A stretch of DNA of 64,000 bases from JBDHTQ01 sp039808765 (GCA_039808765.1 JBDHTQ010000007.1:1-64000); one strand, 5' to 3'. Counted from the first letter of the stretch, positions 16,783 through 26,180 are shown. The notes: generated by a model not told the origin, from the letters alone. A program made the numbers and translations.

Positions 16783-17847
16783 ATGTTTCGCTGGTTTTTT
16801 CGACTGACTGAGCTTGCCATTGTCTCTCTCATTCTTATCTCATTGGTATTGATGGCGGGGGCGTTGTATATCCGTCTTCCCGGGCCTCTTCCCGCCGATA
16901 AAATTGTAGTGATTGAGGCCGGACAAAGCGTGCGGCAAATTACTGAACAACTTGTCGCAGAGAATATTATCCGACCGCCGAAGGAAATATTTTTAGCGGC
17001 GCTGCTTTTAACACGTCAATATTCAGTTCTTAAAGCAGGTGAGTATCAGTTTTATACTAATGAATCGCTGCTTTCCGTCATGCGACGCATGGTGGTCGGC
17101 GCTGTGGTCATTCACAAGATAACGGTGGTTGAAGGATCAACGGTTTATCAGATTCTTAAAACAATTGGTGAGGACTCTCTTATGACGGGTCCCTTGCCGG
17201 GTAACGTGCGTGAAGGTTCGCTTCTTCCCAATACCTATTATTATAACCGTGGCGATAGCCGTGCGGGTCTCATTTCCCGAATGCAGACCGATTTTAACAA
17301 TGCGGTTAAAGAGGCATGGAATGGTCGCTCCAAGGATTTGCCGCCTGCAATTTCCACGCCCGATGCGATGGTGACGCTGGCCTCTATTATTGAAAAAGAA
17401 ACTTCCTTAGCTATTGAGCGAGATCGCATTGCCGGTGTTTTTGCCAATCGCCTTAAACTGGGTATGCCGCTTCAATCTGATCCGACAACCATCTATGCTC
17501 TTACCAATGGCAAGGGTGGGCCGTTGGGGCGTAGTTTGACACTCAGTGATCTGCAAAATACCCAATCCCCTTATAATACCTATGTTGTGCAAGGTTTACC
17601 CCCGGCACCAATTTGCAATCCAAGTAGGGCTTCACTACGTGCTGCAGCTTACCCAGAAGCAAACGAATATCTTTATTTTGTTGCCAATGGACAGGGTGGG
17701 CATACGTTTTCTAAAGACTTATCAACCCATAATCGTAACGTGATGGAATGGCGTCGTATTCGCAATCTTAAGCGCGAGCAGGACGAACGCGATCACATTA
17801 AACCGTCAGAGAGCGATCAAATGATTGAAGATAGTGCGCTGCACTGA
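16783..17847 (+). CDS. mltG: Endolytic peptidoglycan transglycosylase MltG
   Basis: MltG cuts nascent glycan strands at the inner membrane and helps set their length. The 354-residue protein has one membrane span (about residues 9-30), a LysM-like region, and the YceG catalytic domain with the glutamate motif ASIIEKET and the later QSDPTTIYAL and TYVVQGLPPAPICNPS segments. It lies 22 bp after fabF, as in many proteobacteria, and converges with the next gene. Confidence 0.95.
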   Translation: MFRWFFRLTELAIVSLILISLVLMAGALYIRLPGPLPADKIVVIEAGQSVRQITEQLVAENIIRPPKEIFLAALLLTRQYSVLKAGEYQFYTNESLLSVMRRMVVGAVVIHKITVVEGSTVYQILKTIGEDSLMTGPLPGNVREGSLLPNTYYYNRGDSRAGLISRMQTDFNNAVKEAWNGRSKDLPPAISTPDAMVTLASIIEKETSLAIERDRIAGVFANRLKLGMPLQSDPTTIYALTNGKGGPLGRSLTLSDLQNTQSPYNTYVVQGLPPAPICNPSRASLRAAAYPEANEYLYFVANGQGGHTFSKDLSTHNRNVMEWRRIRNLKREQDERDHIKPSESDQMIEDSALH

Positions 17848-17855
17848 CGCGAGTG

Positions 17856-18452
17856 TTACTGCTCTTTAAAATCGGTTACCAGATTTGCTGTACGAATTTC
17901 ACTTAGTTGCATTGCGTGCAAGCTGCTAAACGGCACTGTCATCATGAGATCGTAAAGAGCGTCATTGCCCAGCATGATCTGCAGATAGTTTTTGAGCATT
18001 CCCATCATTTGTTGGGCGAAGGGTGAGTTCGTTTCAGCAAGCGCGTCGCCCAACTCAGGACGGTGTAAATTAAAATAATACTCCGGACGGCCTTTACTTA
18101 TAAACGACACACGCCTGGCACCGCCAGCATAGGCAAAAATACAACTTGAACCACAGGTTTTGTTGATGGTGGTGACAAGATTTCTGCGAAAAAGTTTTCC
18201 CATGCTCATCGCGACATCCACATCACCGCCGCGGGAATCTAAAATAACGATTACATTATTGTTGCTACGTTTTGCGCCGATCAGTGATTGTGCGACCAGT
18301 CGATCATCGCCGGGCTCAATGACGCCACTCAACGTAATCGTAAGCGTGTTGACATTGAGCGACTGCTCAAGTGTCATTGCATGTGAGATCATCGGGTGGA
18401 GCAAAAAAATACTTAAAAAAACAGTAAATTTAAAATGAGTTTGTGCTTTCAT
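17856..18452 (-). CDS. Exported ClpP/crotonase-fold protein
   Basis: Starting at MKAQTHFKF, the first 25 residues look like a signal peptide (hydrophobic FTVFLSIFLL, ending SHA). The mature part resembles ClpP: ILDSRGGDVDVAMSMG corresponds to the Gly-rich strand motif, CGSSCIFAYAGG holds the likely nucleophile serine, and NLHRPE holds the histidine. The serine is flanked by two cysteines that could form a disulfide in the periplasm. It fits a family of predicted periplasmic ClpP-like proteins of unknown substrate. An in-frame ATG 27 bp upstream is possible. Confidence 0.75.
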   Translation of the reverse strand: MKAQTHFKFTVFLSIFLLHPMISHAMTLEQSLNVNTLTITLSGVIEPGDDRLVAQSLIGAKRSNNNVIVILDSRGGDVDVAMSMGKLFRRNLVTTINKTCGSSCIFAYAGGARRVSFISKGRPEYYFNLHRPELGDALAETNSPFAQQMMGMLKNYLQIMLGNDALYDLMMTVPFSSLHAMQLSEIRTANLVTDFKEQ

Positions 18453-18537
18453 TAGATTGATAAAGTGCAGCAACATCATCGCCCCCTCTTAAATTGTCGT
18501 AAAAGGGTAGCATAAAGGTGTGAATATTTCGCAAAAG

Positions 18538-19596
18538 CTAAAAGCGCCAGCGTTTAAGCCACGTTGCTAAGCGTGACCATGTGTAATAAGGGGCGTCTTT
18601 TGAGACAATCATACCCACATGACCCAGTGGAACAGAAACTTTAGTGCGATTTGGCAATATGTTTGCAAGGCTGGCAGCAGAATCCGGTGGCACAATTTTA
18701 TCGCGTTCGGGCAGAAGAACAAGTGTTGGTATGTCCAACAAATTGGGGCGAATTGGCTCGTCCCCGACCAACCAAAGATTGTGGGCGGGATCGTTGCGCT
18801 CATACCAACCCACCAAGCAATCCTCGGCACTGCGAAGTGTAAGCGGAACGCCATCATTAAGCCAATCCTCCAACGCGATAAATTGACGGATGGTATCTTC
18901 ATCGGTCATTGTTGCAAGTTTGGAGAATTTTCTGACGGTTCCAATCGGATCAAGGAGCGTAAAAAGTGTTTGCAACACATCAACAGGAACAAGGCCTGTA
19001 ATGGCACACGCACTCTCACAATTTCTAAAAACCTGAGCACTGCGGATAGCGTGTTCTTTGTTTTCTGCATGAAAATCCCAAGGGGTTGCTAAAACAGCAA
19101 GGCTATAAAATAAATCAGGATTACGGCATGCCCCTGCCAAGGCCATATTGCCGCCCATGCAGTAGCCGACAAGGTGCACTTTTTGATTGAGGTAAACGCA
19201 GGCACGTTCCAGTCGTTCGATATAGGCCTGTAGACCGAAACCCCACTCACTTTCACTCGGATCTCCCCAATCAAAGAGAAGAGGGCGAATCCCCTGACGG
19301 CACAGAGCTCTTAGCATGCTCCGTTCTTCATCCAAGTCCAAAATATACGCTCGGTTGATTAACGAGGGTACAAAGAGCGCTACGGGACCGCTGCCGCCGT
19401 AGTCAAGCAAGCGCGAGCTGCCCTCTTTCCAAACTGTCCGGGGGCGGCGCAATTTTCGTTTATAAGGGTGAGAGCGATAACGCTCGACACCGATGATAAA
19501 TTGCTCAAGTTTTTCGTTTACGGCTCGGCTTAGTGCTGCTCCGCACAGTTTTGGATCTGCTTGCAGGAGCCTTTGTGCTAGGTTTGCGCTTTGCAA
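18538..19596 (-). CDS. phaC: PhaC-like polyhydroxyalkanoate synthase, N-terminus uncertain
   Basis: The alpha/beta-hydrolase core carries the PHA synthase nucleophile motif GYCMGG (cysteine in place of lipase serine), the aspartate in LLPERDKIVPP and the histidine in LGHVGM, along with LLFDWGDPSESE. PhaC polymerises hydroxyacyl-CoA into storage polyester. The frame is open upstream to 19815, but codons before about 19608 overlap the PhaE-like gene and do not look like PhaC. I list a TTG start at 19596 (352 residues); an ATG at 19692 is the alternative. No clear ribosome site was found, see the finding on the A8 run. Confidence 0.75.
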   Translation of the reverse strand: MQSANLAQRLLQADPKLCGAALSRAVNEKLEQFIIGVERYRSHPYKRKLRRPRTVWKEGSSRLLDYGGSGPVALFVPSLINRAYILDLDEERSMLRALCRQGIRPLLFDWGDPSESEWGFGLQAYIERLERACVYLNQKVHLVGYCMGGNMALAGACRNPDLFYSLAVLATPWDFHAENKEHAIRSAQVFRNCESACAITGLVPVDVLQTLFTLLDPIGTVRKFSKLATMTDEDTIRQFIALEDWLNDGVPLTLRSAEDCLVGWYERNDPAHNLWLVGDEPIRPNLLDIPTLVLLPERDKIVPPDSAASLANILPNRTKVSVPLGHVGMIVSKDAPYYTWSRLATWLKRWRF

Positions 19597-20053
19597 CTCG
19601 TCGAACAGTCCGCTTTTTTTTCGGTTCCTCCAGCTTTTCTGTGGGGACGTCAATGATGTGTTCCAAATGTTCCAGCCGCTGGCCGAAGGCATCAAGCCGG
19701 CGGGCGAGCTCAACCATGCTGCCAAGCACAGATTGAAGTGCAGCGGCAGTGGCCTCGGCCCGAGCCTCGTTTGTTTGCGCTTGCGCGTTGGTGACAGGTT
19801 CATCATCAGGCTCACTCATGGGACGTTGACGGGAAGATGATGTGCGTGACTTGCTCTCTCGTATCGGCGGTGCAGCCGCTGCAGCATCCGGGTTGAACAT
19901 GCGTGACATCATAGAGCTGGCTGGCGCCATCATTTCCATCATACGGCCCATTTGGGAGGCGGTTTCCGGGTTGCTGGCAAAGCTCGACCACTGTTCTTGC
20001 CAGAGGTCTAAGTAGCGACGCGCCATGGCGTCAAGTTCGGGAGAGTTTGTCAT
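19505..20053 (-). CDS. PhaE-like PHA synthase partner or phasin-like protein
   Basis: This 182-residue protein starts MTNSPELDAMARRYLDLWQE and has a Met-rich stretch (MGRMMEMMAPASSMMSRMF). A predicted coiled coil follows (about residues 90-130, LGSMVELARRLDAFGQRLEH), then a very basic tail (KRKPSTKAPASR). Helical character and position before phaC suggest a PhaE-type subunit or granule-associated protein; I do not see a certain family match. Its last 92 bases overlap phaC in another frame. Confidence 0.6.
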   Translation of the reverse strand: MTNSPELDAMARRYLDLWQEQWSSFASNPETASQMGRMMEMMAPASSMMSRMFNPDAAAAAPPIRESKSRTSSSRQRPMSEPDDEPVTNAQAQTNEARAEATAAALQSVLGSMVELARRLDAFGQRLEHLEHIIDVPTEKLEEPKKKRTVRRVAKRKPSTKAPASRSKTVRSSTKPSRKRKT

Positions 20054-20152
20054 TATGCTGCTCACCGTACTGCAGTTTTTTCTTTTTGTTAAGGGGGGAG
20101 GCGACAAGGCCAAAGAAATGTGTTAACCTTTCATGCGGTGAGGAGATCATAC

Positions 20153-20782
20153 ATGACCGATAAAACAGCCAAAGCAAATACCGAAGCAAATGCCGAACCA
20201 ATTACAATTAAAAAATATGCCAACCGACGGCTTTATAATACGTCGACCAGCACGTATGTCACGCTCGAGAATCTTGCGCAGATGGTTAAAGATGGGATCC
20301 TTTTTAATGTCTATGATGCAAAAACAGGTGAAGATATCACGCGCTCGGTTTTAACTCTCATCATTATGGAAGCTGAAACCAAGGGACAAAACCTTTTGCC
20401 AACCTCTTTTTTGCGTCAGGTGATTGGTTTTCATGGCGCCAACATGGATGCGCTTTTGGGCAAATATCTTGAGCAATCTATGCAAACGTTTGCACAAAAC
20501 AAAGATAAAATGAAGGACATGCTGCAAACGATGACCGGCGGCATATTCCCTGTTTCAAAACTGGAAGAAATGGGTAAGCAAAACCTCTCGATGTTTGAGC
20601 GCACCTTCAAGATGTTTTCTCCATTTGGTGATGTGCGCGATACAAAAGATGAGGCAAATGTTAGTGGTGCGCAAGCGGCTGTAAAGCGTATGCGCGAGGG
20701 CAGTGAACGCTCGTTGGAAGAACTTCAAAATCAGCTCGATCGTCTGCAGTCGCAAATCGACGGCATCAAGCGCAAACGTTAA
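20153..20782 (+). CDS. phaR: PHA synthesis repressor PhaR
   Basis: The 209-residue protein has the PHB accumulation regulator domain (ITIKKYANRRLYNTSTSTYV, residues 15-34, then LENLAQMVKDGILFNVYDAK). The C-terminal half is helical and ends in a coiled coil (LEELQNQLDRLQSQIDGIK). PhaR represses phasin and synthase genes and is released when it binds PHA granules. It is divergent from the PhaE-like/phaC pair, the expected target. GAGGAG precedes the chosen ATG. Confidence 0.93.
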   Translation: MTDKTAKANTEANAEPITIKKYANRRLYNTSTSTYVTLENLAQMVKDGILFNVYDAKTGEDITRSVLTLIIMEAETKGQNLLPTSFLRQVIGFHGANMDALLGKYLEQSMQTFAQNKDKMKDMLQTMTGGIFPVSKLEEMGKQNLSMFERTFKMFSPFGDVRDTKDEANVSGAQAAVKRMREGSERSLEELQNQLDRLQSQIDGIKRKR

Positions 20783-20847
20783 TCTCAAGATGATTTAAAT
20801 GGCAATAAAGTCAGCCTAATTGTCGCACATCACCAGAAAATTAACCA

Positions 20848-20869
20848 TTCTCGTGGTAAGAATCGAGAA
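20848..20869. promoter_or_regulatory. Small dyad upstream of the DMT transporter
   Basis: TTCTCG (20848-20853) and CGAGAA (20864-20869) form a 6-bp inverted repeat about 33 bp before the transporter ATG. This could be an operator or an RNA hairpin. It is short, so chance is a fair explanation. Confidence 0.25.
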
Positions 20870-20901
20870 GAGTAATTTCTAATATTTTCGGTGATTTTCA
20901 A

Positions 20902-21813
20902 ATGGCATTGGCTGAAACCACGTTCAGCGCTGGCGGCGCGTCGGCATTACAAACAGTTGGGCATACGTATTCGCCCCTCAAAGGACTCATGCAAAAACTT
21001 GGGTCAGTCTTTTGTTTTGCTATCATGTGCGTTTGTATTAAGTTACTTGGCCAGCGCTATCCAACGCATGAAATCATCTTTTTTAGAAGCACAGTTAGCC
21101 TGCTCTTTATTCTGCCATTTATTGCATATGTGGGGTGGAAACACGCTCGGCCACATAAATTTAAGGCGCATCTTGTGCGAAGCTCGATTGGGCTATTTGC
21201 CATGTACATGACTTTTACGGCCGTGGGGGCGCTTCCTTTTGCAATTTTTACGACCATTCAATTTACTGTCCCGCTGTTTGTAGCAGCATTGGCTGTCTTT
21301 GTTTTAAAAGAGAGGTTATCCTCTCTACAGTGGGGCGCCCTAATTTTGGGATTTATCGGTGTTCTTCTGGTCGTAAAACCAACTGGACATTTTCCTATTG
21401 CCATTGCCTTGGTTGGTTTGTTTGCGTCGTGTCTTGGGGCAGTCGTTTGCATTACCATCAAACAAATGACCAAAACCGAGACCAGCCTTTCTATTTTACT
21501 GACCTACAATATGACTTGTTTTTTGATCACGGCAGTGGCCAGCCTGGTGAGTTTTCGTGTGCCAACGACAGGGGATTTTATTATTCTCTTGATTTGTAGT
21601 GTCAGTGGAATGATGGGGCAGGCATTGATGACGCTATGCACCCGCTATGCACCCATCAGCTTGCTGAGTATCTTGGAATATACGAGCCTGGTTTGGGCCT
21701 TGTTTTATGGCTGGTTTTTCTGGGGTGAATACCCCACTCTCATCACCTTAACGGGCGCTGCGATGATTATTTTTTGCGGACTTTATATTGCTCGAAACAA
21801 AAATGTAGCATAA
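20902..21813 (+). CDS. DMT-superfamily (EamA) transporter
   Basis: The 303-residue inner-membrane protein has about ten hydrophobic segments in two repeated EamA halves (first half with FFRSTVSLLFILPFIAYVG and VPLFVAALAVFVLKERLS; second half ending LVWALFYGWFFWGE and TLTGAAMIIFCGLYIAR). EamA proteins export or import small metabolites; some alphaproteobacterial relatives carry S-adenosylmethionine. The substrate cannot be read from sequence. Confidence 0.85.
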   Translation: MALAETTFSAGGASALQTVGHTYSPLKGLMQKLGSVFCFAIMCVCIKLLGQRYPTHEIIFFRSTVSLLFILPFIAYVGWKHARPHKFKAHLVRSSIGLFAMYMTFTAVGALPFAIFTTIQFTVPLFVAALAVFVLKERLSSLQWGALILGFIGVLLVVKPTGHFPIAIALVGLFASCLGAVVCITIKQMTKTETSLSILLTYNMTCFLITAVASLVSFRVPTTGDFIILLICSVSGMMGQALMTLCTRYAPISLLSILEYTSLVWALFYGWFFWGEYPTLITLTGAAMIIFCGLYIARNKNVA

Positions 21814-21853
21814 ACTGCAACGGTTATATAAACCAGCGGCAGGATATTGCACG

Positions 21854-22630
21854 GTGCAACAAATCCAATCTCCTAAAACAATTGTGATTACTGGTGCTTC
21901 CAGTGGCATTGGTGCTGCATTAGCACAAGCGTATGCTCAATCAGGTGTAACGCTGGGATTAATCGGGCGTGATGTTGATCGTCTTGAAAAAGTTGCTGAA
22001 TCTTGTCGCCGTAACGGAGCCTCGGTTTTATGCGGTCAAGTTGATGTAACTGATCATGCGCGGATGGCACAGTGGTTGATTGAGTTTGATCGAAATAATC
22101 CTATTGAGTTATTGATTGTCAATGCCGGTATTTGCGCTGATACAGGTTTGGGCCAAAGCGAAAACGGGGAACAAACACGGCAGATTTTTTCTGTAAATGT
22201 GATGGGGATGATCAACACATTGCTGCCAATAATACCGCTTTTTAAAGAGAGAAAAAAAGGGCAGATTGCACTTGTTTCGTCTCTTGCAGGATTCAGAGGA
22301 TTGCCCAATGCTCCAGCCTATAGTGCAACGAAAGGGATTGTTCGTTTGTACGGTGAAGGTTTGCGTGCCGAACTCTCAGCCTGTAATATCGCTCTAACTG
22401 TTGTTTGCCCCGGCTTTGTGAAAACACCGTTGACCGATAAAAATGATTTTTATATGCCTTTTCTAATGTCCGCTGATAAAGCAGCACAAATTATCCGGTC
22501 TGGACTACAAAAACGCAAAAAGGTGATTGTCTTTCCCTTTGTGTTTGGGCTGTGCGTACGTATTTTAGCCCTTTTTCCTGCTCATTGGGGGGATGTCGTA
22601 TTGCGTAGTTTTCCCCATAAAGAAAGCTAA
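21854..22630 (+). CDS. Short-chain dehydrogenase/reductase
   Basis: The 258-residue SDR has TGASSGIGAALA for cofactor binding, NAG at the end of strand four and the catalytic SSLAGF...YSATKG set. The start is a GTG. A hydrophobic C-terminal segment (VFPFVFGLCVRILALFP) suggests peripheral membrane attachment, as in DltE/SDR7C-like enzymes. The substrate is unknown. It ends six bases before ruvC. Confidence 0.85.
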   Translation: MQQIQSPKTIVITGASSGIGAALAQAYAQSGVTLGLIGRDVDRLEKVAESCRRNGASVLCGQVDVTDHARMAQWLIEFDRNNPIELLIVNAGICADTGLGQSENGEQTRQIFSVNVMGMINTLLPIIPLFKERKKGQIALVSSLAGFRGLPNAPAYSATKGIVRLYGEGLRAELSACNIALTVVCPGFVKTPLTDKNDFYMPFLMSADKAAQIIRSGLQKRKKVIVFPFVFGLCVRILALFPAHWGDVVLRSFPHKES

Positions 22631-22636
22631 GCAAAA

Positions 22637-23113
22637 ATGCGAATTCTCGGGCTTGATCCTGGGTTGCGACATACCGGCTGGGGAATCGTTGATTATGAGC
22701 ACAACAAATTTCGTCATATTGCTGATGGGCAAATCAATCCTCCAGCGCACGCTGACTTAGCCGATCGGCTGGTTTATCTTGATAAAGAACTTACACAAAT
22801 TATTGCGTTGTGGTTGCCCGATTGTGCTGCCGTTGAAGAAACATTTGTCAATATGAACGCAGCATCCACGCTCAAGTTAGGGCAAGCACGCGGGGTGGTG
22901 TTATTAGTGCCTGCGCGTGCAGGGTTAAAGGTGGCTGAATATGCTACCAATCTGATTAAAAAAAGTGTCGTAGGTACAGGGCACGCGACTAAAGATCAAA
23001 TAAAAATGATGGTGGGTATTTTACTTAATCAGCGCTTTACAGGGTCAGCCGATGCTGCTGATGCATTGGCAGTCGCCATTTGCCATGCTCATCATGCAGG
23101 AGTGATAAAATAA
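22637..23113 (+). CDS. ruvC: Holliday junction endonuclease RuvC
   Basis: RuvC cleaves Holliday junctions during recombination and repair. The 158-residue protein begins MRILGLDPGLRHTGWG with the first catalytic aspartate (D7). The glutamate lies in AAVEETFVN and the C-terminal acidic residues in SADAADALAVAICHAH. It heads ruvC-ruvA-ruvB. Confidence 0.97.
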   Translation: MRILGLDPGLRHTGWGIVDYEHNKFRHIADGQINPPAHADLADRLVYLDKELTQIIALWLPDCAAVEETFVNMNAASTLKLGQARGVVLLVPARAGLKVAEYATNLIKKSVVGTGHATKDQIKMMVGILLNQRFTGSADAADALAVAICHAHHAGVIK

Positions 23114-23180
23114 TTATTCGTGTTTTGTTCTCTTTCTGGTATAGCTAGCCATGGGTTGTTAGAAGAGAGGCGAAGGCATC

Positions 23181-23801
23181 ATGTTTGCCAAACTAAAAGG
23201 TAACATCGATAGTGTTGATGATCACGAGGTGATTTTAGACGTGCATGGCGTAGGCTATCTGGTGATGGTCTCTCAAACATCTCTGTCTCAGTTGGGGCCG
23301 ATTGGTTCAGCTGTTTCTCTTCTTATCGACACGCATGTCCGAGAAGATAAAATTGCTCTCTATGGTTTTACATCCAAACATGAGCAGGAGTGGTTTCGCC
23401 GACTTGTGACTGTGCAAGGTGTGGGGGCTAAAGTGGCGTTGGCCATCCTTTCTATATTTACGCCTGATACTCTTCTTACGGCGCTTTCAGCAGGTGATGC
23501 TAAAGCCATTTGTCGCGCGGATGGGGTCGGGCCAAAATTGGGCAATCGCATTGTCGCTGAATTTAAGGGCAAGCTTCCGACATTCCTTTCTTCATCGCCA
23601 ACAAATATGAGCCAGACAAAAGCAGCAAATGCAACAGTAGCGCCTTCTGCGCTTTTGTCGGATGCCGTCTCGGCGCTTGTTAATCTGGGTTATGGACGCA
23701 CAGAGGCCTATTCTGCGGTGATGACAGTGAAGGGACGCTTTAATGACGATCCCAGCATGTCAGATTTGATCAAACTCAGTTTACAGGAGTTGGCTGCATG
23801 A
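23181..23801 (+). CDS. ruvA: Holliday junction branch migration protein RuvA
   Basis: The 206-residue RuvA tetramer binds four-way junctions and loads RuvB. It has the N-terminal OB domain (MFAKLKGNIDSVDDHEVILD), a helix-hairpin-helix region (VQGVGAKVALAIL; ADGVGPKLGNRIVAEFKGKL) and the C-terminal RuvB-binding domain (DAVSALVNLGYGRTEA). Its stop overlaps the ruvB ATG by four bases. Confidence 0.97.
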   Translation: MFAKLKGNIDSVDDHEVILDVHGVGYLVMVSQTSLSQLGPIGSAVSLLIDTHVREDKIALYGFTSKHEQEWFRRLVTVQGVGAKVALAILSIFTPDTLLTALSAGDAKAICRADGVGPKLGNRIVAEFKGKLPTFLSSSPTNMSQTKAANATVAPSALLSDAVSALVNLGYGRTEAYSAVMTVKGRFNDDPSMSDLIKLSLQELAA

Positions 23802-24862
23802 CTCATGCTGCATCCCTTGATCGCGCCGTTAGCCCGTATGCGGAAGAGTCAGCCGTTAATATGGATGAGGGGGTTCGCCCCCTTCGGCTTGAAGATTTTG
23901 TCGGCCAAGCCGCCTTGAGGCATAATCTGTCTGTGTTTATTGAAGCAGCAAGACAGCGTCAGCAAGCCTTGGACCACGTGCTCTTTTTTGGTCCACCAGG
24001 ACTAGGAAAAACTACTTTAGCACAAATTGTTGCCAAAGAGCTGGGGGTTGGTTTTCGCGCAACATCCGGCCCTGTGATTGCGCGGGCTGGGGATTTGGCA
24101 GCCATTCTTACCAATCTTCAGCCTCATGATGTGCTTTTTATCGATGAAATTCATCGCCTAAACCCAGCTGTGGAAGAAATTCTTTATCCGGCTATGGAAG
24201 ACCGCCAATTGGATCTTATTATTGGTGAAGGTCCTGCGGCCCGCTCTGTACGGATTGATCTACCACCCTTTACCTTGGTGGGGGCCACAACGCGATCTGG
24301 TTTAATTACCCGCCCGCTTCGTGAACGGTTTGGTATCCCCTTACGGCTGCAGTTTTACACACCGGATGAATTAAGCGGCATTCTGTTACGGCAGGCCTCC
24401 GTCCTTAAAATTGACCTTGCGCATGATGGTGCATTGGAGATTGCCAAACGCTCACGTGGAACCCCCCGTATTGCAGGTCGGCTTTTACGAAGGGTGAGTG
24501 ATTTCGCCTTAACAGCTGGCGCAAAAATCATTACCGCACAGCATGCTGACTCAGCTTTGCTCAAACTTGAAGTTGACGCCAAGGGGTTTGATGCGATGGA
24601 TCACCGTTATCTTAATCACCTTGCTGATTTTTATAATGGTGGGCCGGTGGGGGTTGAGACTCTGGCGGCCGCTCTTTCTGAACAGCGAGACGTTTTAGAG
24701 GAGGTCATCGAACCTTACCTGATCCAACAGGGTTTTTTACAAAGAACGCCGCGGGGCAGGGTCATGACTGAGGCAGCATGGCGTCATCTTGGTAAAAAAA
24801 TTCCACCTGCGATTCAAGAACAATTAAGGTTATCAATCTTTTCCGATGCGGAAGAGTTATAA
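23798..24862 (+). CDS. ruvB: Holliday junction helicase motor RuvB
   Basis: RuvB is the AAA+ ring motor that drives branch migration with RuvA. The 354-residue protein shows RPLRLEDFVGQ, Walker A GPPGLGKTTLA, Walker B LFIDEIHRL, the GATTRSGLI sensor and the C-terminal winged helix (LIQQGFLQRTPRGR). It is coupled to ruvA by a 4-bp overlap. Confidence 0.98.
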   Translation: MTHAASLDRAVSPYAEESAVNMDEGVRPLRLEDFVGQAALRHNLSVFIEAARQRQQALDHVLFFGPPGLGKTTLAQIVAKELGVGFRATSGPVIARAGDLAAILTNLQPHDVLFIDEIHRLNPAVEEILYPAMEDRQLDLIIGEGPAARSVRIDLPPFTLVGATTRSGLITRPLRERFGIPLRLQFYTPDELSGILLRQASVLKIDLAHDGALEIAKRSRGTPRIAGRLLRRVSDFALTAGAKIITAQHADSALLKLEVDAKGFDAMDHRYLNHLADFYNGGPVGVETLAAALSEQRDVLEEVIEPYLIQQGFLQRTPRGRVMTEAAWRHLGKKIPPAIQEQLRLSIFSDAEEL

Positions 24863-24965
24863 GCCAAAATTCTTGTCGTTTTTTTCCCTACCTTAAAGAG
24901 ATATTTATTACTTTTTGGCAAAATTAACGCGTGTTTTATTTTTGTTTAAACCAGAGTTATCTCTA

Positions 24966-25376
24966 ATGGGTCTTTACAAAGAAGAAATTGTGAGACGTAA
25001 CCCAGCTTTAAGGTGGACAGGGATTGTATTGTTGTTGACGGCCATGCTCTTTTTGGCATTGGATTGCTATCTCATGGTCACAATTCCGGGAAAAACTCAC
25101 CATTTTACCGCTTTAAAAAATGTTTTGGCTTTTTTTGGTGTACCCAGCTTGATAGAGTTAAAGCATAGTGTTTTTGCATTTATACCTAGGACCGTGATTG
25201 ATAATGTGCTTATTCCTTTTACTGAATGGCCTATTGTTTTTCTTGGGATTCCTGGGGTATTGATAACACGGCGATATGCTCCACCAATTAAGGTGCGCCC
25301 ACCCACACCCCTCGAGATGGAAATGCTTGAAATGGGCGTTGATCCCCGCCGTCGCCATCGGCAGCGTGTGCGCTAA
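24966..25376 (+). CDS. Unknown small membrane protein
   Basis: I do not recognise this 136-residue protein. It has one clear membrane span near residues 17-39 (WTGIVLLLTAMLFLALDCYL), a weaker hydrophobic segment around residues 85-95 (WPIVFLGIPGVLI) and a basic Pro/Arg-rich end (PPTPLEMEMLEMGVDPRRR). I use the ATG of MGLYKEEIVRR; a TTG 51 bp upstream keeps the frame open and adds a Phe/Lys-rich leader. It follows ruvB by about 100 bp. Confidence 0.6.
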   Translation: MGLYKEEIVRRNPALRWTGIVLLLTAMLFLALDCYLMVTIPGKTHHFTALKNVLAFFGVPSLIELKHSVFAFIPRTVIDNVLIPFTEWPIVFLGIPGVLITRRYAPPIKVRPPTPLEMEMLEMGVDPRRRHRQRVR

Positions 25377-25614
25377 TTAGAGCAAATCCCGAAAAGACGG
25401 AATCGCAGAGACCATCTTAGACGACGTATTTGCGTCAAAAGAGCATAAGAGAGCGCGTCTATCTTCAGGAGATGCATTCTAAAGAAAAAATTACTTAAGC
25501 TTGCGGCTTTATTGAAAATCACCACAATGATTTTTTACACGTATCTAAACGCACCCACAACCTGCAGAATGTGCGGATGGGCTGGAAAAATGGTTTTGTA
25601 ATTAAACCAGAGGG

Positions 25615-26031
25615 TTAAACGGTGCGTCCAGCAGCTTTGGCGACAGCTTCAATCAGCTGAGCGGCAAGAACAGGTTTGCTCAGCATGCTGGTAACACCGA
25701 GATCTTTTAGCTCTTGTACGGCAGCTTCGTCGTCCATGTAAGAGGAAACGACAACTATTGAAGGTCGTTTATCGCCATAGCGCTTTGTCGTTTCAGCGAT
25801 AACTTCAAGGCCGGTCATCCCTTCCATGTTTAAGTCGCAGATCACAATACCGAAAGCGGGTGCGGTATCATGTCCAAGTAATTCAAGGGCTTTTTCGCCA
25901 TTTGATGCTTCACCAACCATATGAGCACCGCCCACACGACCCAGCATATTCACCAAGGCGCGCCGAACATAGGCCGCATCTTCAACGACAAGTACGGATA
26001 AACCTTGTAGTGGGGCAGTTGTTCCCTGCAT
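25615..26031 (-). CDS. Stand-alone response regulator receiver protein (CheY-like)
   Basis: The 138-residue protein is a single receiver domain with no output domain. The acidic pocket is VVEDAA (D18), the phosphorylated aspartate is D66 in VICDLNMEGM, and the conserved lysine is K119 in LSKPV. It is divergent from a large hybrid kinase and shares a 195-bp control region with it, so it is the likely diffusible partner of that kinase. Confidence 0.9.
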   Translation of the reverse strand: MQGTTAPLQGLSVLVVEDAAYVRRALVNMLGRVGGAHMVGEASNGEKALELLGHDTAPAFGIVICDLNMEGMTGLEVIAETTKRYGDKRPSIVVVSSYMDDEAAVQELKDLGVTSMLSKPVLAAQLIEAVAKAAGRTV

Positions 26032-26180
26032 TGTTTTTGCTCCTAAAGATAAACTTCAAACACGGTGCCCATGTTAATCAAGTTGACAAGCCTGTCTACT
26101 AATTAATTGCACTCCCCTCCTAGGTTAATGTCTGACTGTTAATAAAATCCTAGCAACTGTGTCATAGGGTGTTTTTTAGG

